Positions 56,662 to 64,000 of a stretch of 64,000 nucleotides of DNA are shown here, one piece after another (the first letter of the stretch is position 1; each line of letters opens with the position of its first letter). The stretch is taken from NCBI RefSeq assembly GCF_914767665.1, contig NC_059503.1, positions 33,976,001 to 34,040,000 on the forward strand. Direction: 5' to 3'. The DNA comes from Harmonia axyridis. Lineage: Eukaryota > Arthropoda > Insecta > Coleoptera > Coccinellidae. The notes under the pieces were generated by a model. It worked only from the letters and a program-made list of their open reading frames with translations, was not told the origin of the DNA and ran no database searches. The position numbers and the translations under genes are program-made.

Positions 56662-57595
56662 TACAGTGTGTCCGTAAAGTATGCAACAAATTAATTTTTA
56701 GTAGAACAGGCCATTTCAAGAAATAATCCTGAAACACGTTGATTTTATATTTTAATTCACCGTATTTCAAAATAATAATCCAATATACAGGGTGAATTAC
56801 TTTCGAGTAATGACGTCACCGTCATTTTTTTTTAATGGAACACCCCCATTTTGTCCCAATTTTCCGATTATCTACTCTAGCTGAGCTGATTCCAAAAATG
56901 TATCACATGTTGATTCCAATTGGTACAGAGTGGACAAAAATACAATAGTTTTGTGTATGCTCATAAAGTAACGCGTAACATTCTTTATCAGTTAAATCAA
57001 CAATATTATCAAAAATCCTTATTGTCTAGCGACAATTGGTTTGAATGTAACACCCTGTAGTTCGTTACATTGTTAGATTAATAATTTTTCCAAACATGTT
57101 TGGCACTTGTGGTCTAGCAGACAGAATATGAAAGAAATTTTTTCTTACCTTCATACATTTTTATTGATTTAAAAATGTAACAAACAACAGCGTGTTACAT
57201 TCAAACCAATTGCCGCTAGACAATAAGTTATTTCATTAATAAGTATTTCTGATAATATTGTTAATTTAACTAATAAAGAATGTTACGCGTTACTTTATGA
57301 GTATACACAAAACGATTGTATTTTTGTCCACCCTGTATCAATTGGAATCAACATGTGATACATTTTTGGAATCAGCTCAGCTAGAGTAATCGGAAAATTG
57401 GGACAAAATGGGGGTGTTCCATTAAAAAAACATGACGGTAACGTCATTACTCGAAAGTAATTCACCAGGTATATTGGATTATCATTTTAAAATACGGTAA
57501 ATTAAAATCAAAAATCGACGTGTTTCAGGATTATTTCATGAAATGGTCTGATTTAGCTAAAAATGAATTTGTTCCATACTTTACGGACACAGTGT
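56662..57595. mobile_element. FB1 foldback element, copy 2: concentric palindromes
   Basis: Shell 1: ACAGTGTGTCCGTAAAGTAT at 56663, complement ending at 57594. Shell 2: TACAGGGTGAATTACTTTCG at 56786, complement ending near 57472. Shell 3: TACAGAGTGGACAAAAATAC at 56934, complement ending at 57337. An inner inverted end, GAATGTAACACCCTGTA, occurs at 57042-57058 with its mirror GCGTGTTACATTC near 57191. The arms are nearly identical, so the copy is fairly young. The centre (57059-57190) is unique. Confidence 0.9.
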
Positions 57596-58872
57596 TTGTT
57601 ATTTATACAATCTAATATTCTGGCGATCAATGAATACCTCGTGGGAAATGTTTCCTATATTTCATCAATTGTGAAGAAAAATCTTCTTAAATCAATTCAT
57701 TCGTTTTTTAACAATTACCCTAACAAGTAGAGTTACATAGATAACTCTGATCATAGATCAGGATCCAGTGGCATTTAGTCACTTTGCATTACATTTAATC
57801 ATATTCATGAGCAAGAAGTAGAGAAGTGAATATCAAATTTTCCCTCTCAATCCTTTGCATTTTTCCTTTAGTTTCAAAAAGCTTTATGTTATTGAGTTAT
57901 TCTTCCAAGCAAATCAAAAGTTTCACGACTGGTGAGATCACATCAAATTTTCTCTACCCCAATTTCTCTTAGAAATTGAAAATTGTTGAATTTATGAGGT
58001 TGTAGTTTTCACCAGATGATTCTCTCGAAAACCGAAAACCGAGCCCGAAATTGTGGTATTCATTTCTTCTCATCTCAAAGGAATTCTGAGTTCCTCACAC
58101 TATACAACGAATTAGGGACAGCCAATACAAGGTTAAAGATCTCATAGAAGAACAGCTGAGTACAAATTCGATATCAGCCTGCCCATTTCCTCTACAATGT
58201 AATTCTGAGGAAGATTCGTTGAAAAGAATCACCACATAATCCGATATCTTTCCGAAACTTGCCAGGAATCTCTTCAGAATGAGTGAGTTTTCCAACCCTC
58301 TTCCATCCTCCAATTACACCCAAGTGACACTCGACAATGTATCACTCAGGACGTGGCGAATCGGATTCTCCACCCTTTCGTTTCCCACCTGAATCTCCAC
58401 CACAGCTATCTCCCCCAAAATTAGTTATTGCTCGACGTCTACCACACACATTTCCCAATTTTTGTTGCATCATCATATGGCAATATATGAGGGACCATGA
58501 TTGATGGCGTGGAGGAATTTGAGGGTTAGGGAGGGGGTGCTGGTTGAAAGTGCCGCACAGTCAGGGGACTAATGGAAAATAGAATTGATGATTGATAACT
58601 TATCCAGATGGGAAAATATTGTTTTTCTGTTGGACACCCTACTTGGAACGAGATACCCCCGTTGGTAAGACTGATGGGGTTGAACGGATACACCAGAAAA
58701 CTGGAGCGATCGTAAAAGGTTTGGATGTGAGAAGGCGTGTGATTTCATCGTACATAATTTGCTGATTGTCATAAGCGAATGTAGTAGGTTAGGGTTTTCC
58801 AATAAAAATTTTCATTTGAAATAGTCCGCGATCTGGGCAGCTGTCACCTTTGAAGCTTAGTTTTTTTGACAT
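57596..58872. other. Unannotated stretch
   Basis: 58030-58560 is GC-richer and shows no familiar frame. Confidence 0.4.
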
Positions 58873-59490
58873 TTGACTAGTGAAATCTACACCATTACTA
58901 AAAATGGAACGATACGGGAACAATGCATCGCAATTGTTGAAATTCACTACGGAAACGGAGAAAATATTGCGCTCTCAATTCGCAAAATTGAAGCACTTTT
59001 GGGTCGTCCTGAAGCAACTTCTCGGCCGGTACTAAAAAAATTGAAGGGAATATTTGAACTGTTGGAATTAGTTAGTGTTGTGAATAATCTAAAACATTTG
59101 CGTGGATCAAGAACAACTCGAAATATTGTTGCAGTAGCCCCTAGTGTTGACGAAAACCCAGCTTTGATGATTTCTTGTCGATCTTGTTAATTAGCTATGA
59201 TTAATGATTTTGAGGAAAAATTTCCAGATGGTGTCATTTCTTGAAGTGGTGATCACAACTGCCACCGAGATCTTGACATTTATCACCTTTGGACTTTTTT
59301 TTAGGGCTCGTGAAGGTAAGGTCTATGCCAAAGCTCCACAATCAGAAATATGGAATTCGTGGTGTTATCGAGGGAATACAGTAGCAAATGTTCGAATTGG
59401 TCATGGAAAATTTCATGAAAAGCATATGGTGCCGCAAACAAAGCCGTGGCGGTCATTTGGTTGATATCATTTTTCAACGTTTCTTCCTCT
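58873..59490 (+). pseudogene. Mariner-like transposase, catalytic centre deleted
   Basis: The N-terminal frame (58900-59190) reads IVEIHYGNGENIALSIRKIE, LLGRPEATSRPVLKKL and SRTTRNIVAVAPSVDENPAL. This is the helix-turn-helix start of mariner-like transposases with a DUF4817-type leader. Near 59312-59480, frames give REGKVYAKAPQSEI and, shifted, SRGGHLVDIIF, matching the E.VY...P..I and SRGGHL.DI.F C-terminus. The DDE core of some 200 residues is missing. Confidence 0.8.
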
Positions 59491-60420
59491 TCAGAATAAA
59501 ATAAATATCCATTGATTTCTCCTGAAATATACTTGTTTTTTTTTTCAATATCAAATTGACATTCCTCTGGAAAACCCTTCATTTGGAAGTGTTCAATTTG
59601 AACTCCAGTTTTCGGAATATATAATGTGTCATTTTATGTATCTCTTCGATAATCCGAAAGGAACAATTTTAATTGAGAATGAAATATGTTCTTTGATCTG
59701 AATTTCTGTGAAAAATTAGATACCAAACTCCCTAATTAGGACCAAAACATTTAAAATTGATGAAACTCTCCGTCACCTTCATATAGGTATATGAAGGCAA
59801 CAAATGAGCACTTCCAAATTCTTCTAGAATTCTCAAGGTTTTGTGTTACTATAATTTCGAACTGGATTTACCCAACTAATGAATTAAAATATATGAGTGA
59901 AGAGGCTCGTATGATCGAAATATATTGTCTATCCTCGAGTTGGTATTCCTTACGATTATATAACGAATAATTTCAATAACTATAACCAAAGCACTGCATT
60001 TTATTAATTCAATGACATTTAACTGAGCTTGACTTTTATTTTTTTGGCAAACGTCCAAGAAATGATAGGAATGATCCCAATATGGCAGGAGGCGAAACAA
60101 CAAAACGATTATACCACGTTGTCAAGGGTATATCCACTTATCAATACGCCGTAATCATGGGAAATTTACAGATTCTATTGGTTCATCAGAACATGAGTTA
60201 TATAATCATTATTATCCCGAATAATTGGTGAGAATAATGCATTGTTAAACTTGAAACCACCAAAATGTCATATTTTCACATGTAAAAAAAATAATTCAAG
60301 GGATCTCTCATTTTCAATCCTGTCATCACACCTGCTATCATAAAATCTTTTAGAAGTCATGTACCTAAAATCAAGATCTAATAATTGTTGCACGCATGCC
60401 TTGAACTTTAGGTAAATACG
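59491..60420. other. Unannotated AT-rich stretch
   Basis: Could contain decayed RT sequence of the Penelope-like element that follows. No motif is secure. Confidence 0.35.
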
Positions 60421-60429
60421 TTTTCTAAA

Positions 60430-60783
60430 AAATTAAGAACAAAACACCAACAAATCTGGAATAATTTACTCTAGAGATTGCATGGAATGTAATAAGATAT
60501 ATATAGACCAAACTGGCAGAAATTTGAAAACTGAAATAAAGGAACATGTTAGAGATTGTACAAGGAAAAGACAAATCACTGGCTTATCAAAACATATTAT
60601 ATATGAAACCGGATATACTATAAAATTCTCAGATGCTAGGTGTTCAAGATCTGAGCGAAATAGGTACAAACGAGAGTTTTTTGAAGGGGTTGAAATCATG
60701 AGCCATAATAACAACTTGAATATCAACTCAGATTTTAATGGGGTTAATTCCATTCATTGTAAAATCGTGGAATATGAGTAAGA
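60430..60783 (+). pseudogene. Penelope-like element GIY-YIG endonuclease
   Basis: The frame from 60482 (99 codons, stop at 60779-60781) reads MECNKIYIDQTGRNLKTEIK then EHVRDC, then GLSKHIIYETGYTIKFSD, RYKREFFEGVEIMSHNNNLN and INSDFNGVNSIH. This is the GIY-YIG nuclease of Penelope-like retroelements: the C.KIYIGQT core (G changed to D here), R..EH, TGH (changed to TGY) and the conserved E of REFFEG. Just upstream in another frame is NKTPTNLE, the RT-nuclease linker. Two changed signature residues and 5' truncation indicate an inactive copy, although the frame is intact. Confidence 0.85.
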
Positions 60784-61550
60784 TGTGATGATTCTCCCTC
60801 CATAAAACGCGTAATACTTGCTCATTTTATGAAGTCACTCGTACTCATTTGTCATTCCTTTCTGCGCCTCTTGTTCTTGTGTTTTTCTATGTTTTTAATT
60901 TTTAACATTATTCATTCATGTGTCTTTCGACTTATTAATTATTGTTATTTATTTGTTAATTATATATTGATTATTATTGATTAATTAACACAGCAAACAC
61001 TATTAATGCTTTTAAAAATCTTGTTCGATCTTTGAAAAACAAGTATAAGCGAAATCTCTTAGAACATCAATGAACAAATACCATTTTTCAACAGTTATCT
61101 CCTTCGTCTCCTTATCCCTTGATTTCATCTCTGTTGTCTCAAATCCAACTAAATTTTGAAGTGGATTTGATGTATTTCTTATCAGAATGTTTAATTTTTT
61201 TTTCCTTCAAAATTTTCAAAACTAATGATCTCTATTCACGACTTTTTCTGGAATTTGTAATTTTTTAAATTTAATTCTTTTTGTTGTTTAATGAGAATAT
61301 TTTGTTATTGGTTGCTCTTGTTTTCATCTCTTTTTAATTTAATACCTAAGCAGAGTCCGGATTACTGGATCTCTGATAATTGATATCTTTTTTGTCCCAT
61401 ATGAGTGTGAGACTCAACAATAAATGCATTCATTATTATTATTAATTATTAAGATTCAACAAAGGTTTCTCATGATTATAATACATATGGAGATTATAGT
61501 GTTGTTTATTTAATGGATTCGGTCCTTACTTGGCGGAAATTCATTATAAA
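60784..61550 (+). other. Probable 3' UTR of the Penelope-like element
   Basis: T-rich, non-coding, with AATAAATGCATTCATTATTA near 61420-61440 followed by ATT-rich sequence, which may mark the 3' end. Confidence 0.45.
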
Positions 61551-61690
61551 TAAAATAAAACGAAGTAATTTCCACTATGTTATTTAATTGTTTGCAACAT
61601 CAGTTCAGAAATGTAGCCTGATGAAGCCACAGTGTGGCGAAACAATTGTTGCAAACAATTAAATAACATAGTGGAAATTACTTCGTTTTA
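61551..61690. repeat. Long hairpin around a hammerhead-like core
   Basis: Arms of about 46 bp are essentially perfect complements: AAAATAAAACGAAGTAATTT on the left, with CCACTATGTTATTTAATTGT and TTGCAACA continuing it, matched by TGTTGCAAACAATTAAATAA and ACATAGTGG on the right. The 50-bp interior holds the hammerhead-like motif at 61618-61643. Confidence 0.9.
61618..61643 (+). ncRNA. Hammerhead ribozyme-like motif
   Basis: CTGATGA (61618-61624), stem II GCCAC AGT GTGGC (61626-61638), GAAAC (61639-61643), then ACAATTGT, which can form only a loop-less stem III. The core strings match the hammerhead consensus, and Penelope-like elements are known to carry minimal hammerheads. Stem I would need the long arms on either side and leaves about 24 unpaired bases 5' of the core, so self-cleavage is doubtful. 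Confidence 0.5.
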
Positions 61691-61699
61691 TTTTATTTA

Positions 61700-63117
61700 T
61701 AGTGTTGTTATTATCTCACATTGATGTAAGTTCTATTACACTTACTTCCGAGCTTACTTCAATATGTTTTTACAACGTTATGTAATTTCCAGTAGCCCTG
61801 AAGAAGGATAAGTGAATATCTGAAAGCCTGACTGAGACAATAAAGAGCTTAAATTTGGATAATTGACTACATACTCGATTAACCTTGCGTTCAAATAAAT
61901 TTATAGTCGAGATTAACGAATACTTCTCTCATTTTCGTTTGTACCTCCATTTTGGGAACATCCTGTATTCAAAAATACTCAAAAAAAATGAAAAAAAATT
62001 ATCACTAGCATTGCGGTGCATAATTCGTCGATAAAATAGACAAATCAACCTGTACAAGAGGCATATTGGCATCCCGACCTCAGCAACTGACCCTCCTCAA
62101 ATTTATCGACACCCTTCCCAGTCCGTTATAAGAGGGCCCCGTGAGACCATAACTCAAGCGACGTTAGTTCGGAATAACCGCCGAAAATTTCCCGTCCAAC
62201 TTTTTCCGATAAGATTTTTCCGTCGGATGCGGCATAAATCCGGCATACGGGCAGGCCGGCAGTAAATCAATTTAAATAATAATGCAGGATGTTTATGGCC
62301 ACAGTATGGCCTGCTAACAAATTCATTTATGGATAAGAGGAATTTTATTACATCCTCCGGTCCAGACCACCGCCAGGGTTCCGCTTTTATGATAATTGGT
62401 CCTTGATATCTGAGCCGGAAACTGAAGGGAGCAGATCTGTGGGGCAAAAACAGGAAGTGGTTGAAGTACGGCCTCCGGTCAGCATTGCTGAAATCCGGCA
62501 TATTTTGTGAATTTGGTAGTGACGAGTAGCAGAAAAAACACGTTGGATTTGAGAATTCAGGCGTAGCGCTTAACTCGATTTAGATTACGAGAATTTAATA
62601 TTTTTCCATCTGAAGATTGAACTACGTTCATCAACTACACAACGTAGATCGTGGAATATTTTGTATTGCCTAAGAACATTTCAGCATTGAGGCAGAAACA
62701 TATTTAGTCGACGCAAAGCAGACTGAAGTTACGCGTGAAAATCTGGAGCACCCTATATGAGAAATACTAGCAAAACTTGACTCAAGCCTTGGAAGTAAAT
62801 AAATAAAATTCAAGCCACTATTCATATTATATGGCTTGATTCATTGGGAAAAAAAGTGAAAAAATGAATTAATCTAATGGACTTTGTAACTCGCAGCCGC
62901 GGCGGACATATGCAGGAAATCATATAAAGAATAAATTCCATGAGATTCTACCTGGACTATTCTGCTTCCGCCGTTTTGCAATAGATGGCTGTAGCGGTAA
63001 GTGGTAGTCGAAATAAATAGATCGTAGATGTCATATAATAAGCTTAGGTATTTATCAACATAACGCCATCGGAATGTAATTTGAATTTGTGTCTGCATCA
63101 TAAAGTTAATCTCGATT
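61700..63117. other. Unannotated, partly GC-richer stretch
   Basis: 62040-62560 is GC-richer, with a 115-codon minus frame (62154-62501) lacking known motifs. Possibly unique host DNA. Confidence 0.4.
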
Positions 63118-63121
63118 AAAC

Positions 63122-64000
63122 ATGTCAGTTTACAAGCCAAATTCTCGTCATTTGCGGGACATTTTAATTTTCTGCTTTCCAAAAGAGAAATCTGAGGATG
63201 CATCTCATCGAATGCTCTCTAATATCTATGGCAAGGCCGCTATTAGCCAAATAACTTGTCGAGAGTGGTTTCAACGCTTTATGAACGGTGATTTTAACGT
63301 CAAAGATCAGCATGTCGGTTGAAGAGAGGAGGTTTTCGAAGATGCAGAATTGGAGGTATTACTTGATCAAGACTTGTGTCAAACGCAATAAGAATTGGCA
63401 GGATCATTTCAAAACGCCTGAAAGTCATTGAAATGATTCTGGAACCAGGAAATTGGGTGCCGTACGAATTGAAGCCGAGAGATGTTGAACGGCGTTTGTT
63501 TGCTTGCGAAGAGCTGCTTGATAGAAGGGATTTCTGCATAGTATTGTGACTGAAGACGAAAAATGGGTTCATTCCGATAATCCCAAGCGCCGAAAAGCAT
63601 TATTACGGTCATGCTTCCACGTCGATGGCCAAATCGAATATTCACGGTCCCAGGTCATGCTCAGTATTTGATGGGACCAGCTCGGCGTATTGTATTATGA
63701 AATGTTAAAACCTACTGAAACAATCACAGGCAATCGTTATTTAACGCAATTAATGCGTTTGATCTAGCATTTAAAGACAAACGGCCGCAATACAACGAGA
63801 GAGATGATAAAGTGATTCAACAGCATGGCAATGCTCGACCCCATGTTGCGAAAGTGCTCAAGACATACTTGGAAATGTTGAATAGGGAAGTCCTACTGCA
63901 CACGCCTATTCTCTAGACAATGCTCCCTCGGACTATAACTTGTTTCGATCCATGGCACACAGCCTGGCTGATTAGCACTTCCGAAGAAGTGAAAATTGGA
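63122..64000 (+). pseudogene. Mariner transposase, runs past window end
   Basis: From ATG at 63122: MSVYKPNSRHLRDILIFCFP and SNIYGKAAISQITCREWFQR then FMNGDFNVKDQH (HTH region). Later frames: VPYELKPRDVERRLFACEEL (63450-63520), VTEDEKWVHSDNPKRRK (first Asp), RSQVMLSI.WDQLGVLYYEM (63650-63705), NARPHVAKVLKTYLEM-like text (63830-63880) after a damaged Q.D second Asp block, and LFRSMAH near 63945. This is close to the cecropia/mauritiana-type mariners. At least four frame breaks and stops make it a pseudogene. The 3' end lies outside the window. Confidence 0.85.

Noticed and set aside
62154..62501. 115-codon minus-strand frame
   Set aside because: No family match by eye, and rich in R and P as expected from composition alone.
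1..64000. CRISPR arrays, operons or other prokaryotic features
   Set aside because: The sequence is clearly eukaryotic: introns, LINE tails, insect-type transposons and no dense coding.

Overview
The window is AT-rich eukaryotic DNA from an arthropod, most likely an insect. The evidence is the repeat content: R2-like LINE with REL endonuclease, RTE-like and Jockey-like LINEs, Penelope-like elements with GIY-YIG domains, Tc1/mariner relics, hAT MITEs, a Crypton-type tyrosine recombinase, and foldback elements ending in ACAGGGTG. A beetle is plausible but unproven. I found no convincing host protein-coding gene. Nearly every recognisable coding segment is a decayed mobile element, so the window reads as intergenic or intronic DNA filled by layers of transposons.

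Layout: 0.7-1.85 kb, Tc1 element with both TIRs. 2.7-3.6 kb, R2-like LINE on the minus strand. 3.75-4.54 kb, hAT MITE copy 1. 5.0-7.5 kb, a dispersed repeat and two decayed Crypton fragments. 8.3-10.5 kb, first exon of a YqaJ/SWIM-type element next to a 1.56-kb foldback. 13.6-14.6 kb, LINE pieces. 14.6-17.1 kb, two inverted copies of a hairpin-ended element (family X). 17.3-17.8 kb, MITE. 20.4-21.2 kb, hAT MITE copy 2. 21.9-23.05 kb, LINE and a second Tc1 relic. 26.2-27.9 kb, an almost intact Crypton. 29.5-30.9 kb, a GGGGCAAGT MITE and a LINE RNase H domain. 32.85-33.03 kb, a hairpin with a tRNA-like apex. 33.6-34.96 kb, a Penelope-like element with a tandem 333-bp duplication. 36.17-36.36 kb, a hairpin MITE. 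39.4-47.4 kb, several LINE 3' ends. 45.3-45.7 kb, an inverted-repeat element. 47.67-50.02 kb, nested foldbacks carrying family X copy 3. 51.1-52.0 kb, a mariner relic and a related hairpin (family Y). 53.1-53.9 kb, hAT MITE copy 3. 54-55.5 kb, LINE and Penelope scraps. 56.66-57.6 kb, concentric palindromes. 58.9-59.5 kb, a mariner-like relic. 60.4-61.7 kb, a Penelope GIY-YIG domain and a hammerhead-like motif. 63.1-64 kb, a mariner transposase running off the window.

Most interesting: the Crypton and the non-autonomous families X and Y appear to share one terminal architecture. Each ends in a roughly 125-135 bp hairpin with a GC-rich apex, followed by a terminus close to ATATACTATTA. One X copy sits inside a foldback arm whose sister arm and sister copy preserve the empty site. 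The insertion is precise, with only a TTA shared at the ends, as expected for tyrosine-recombinase movement. In that copy the 19-nt hairpin apex is inverted relative to the other two. Together these suggest a Crypton-driven MITE system with a functional, flippable terminal hairpin.
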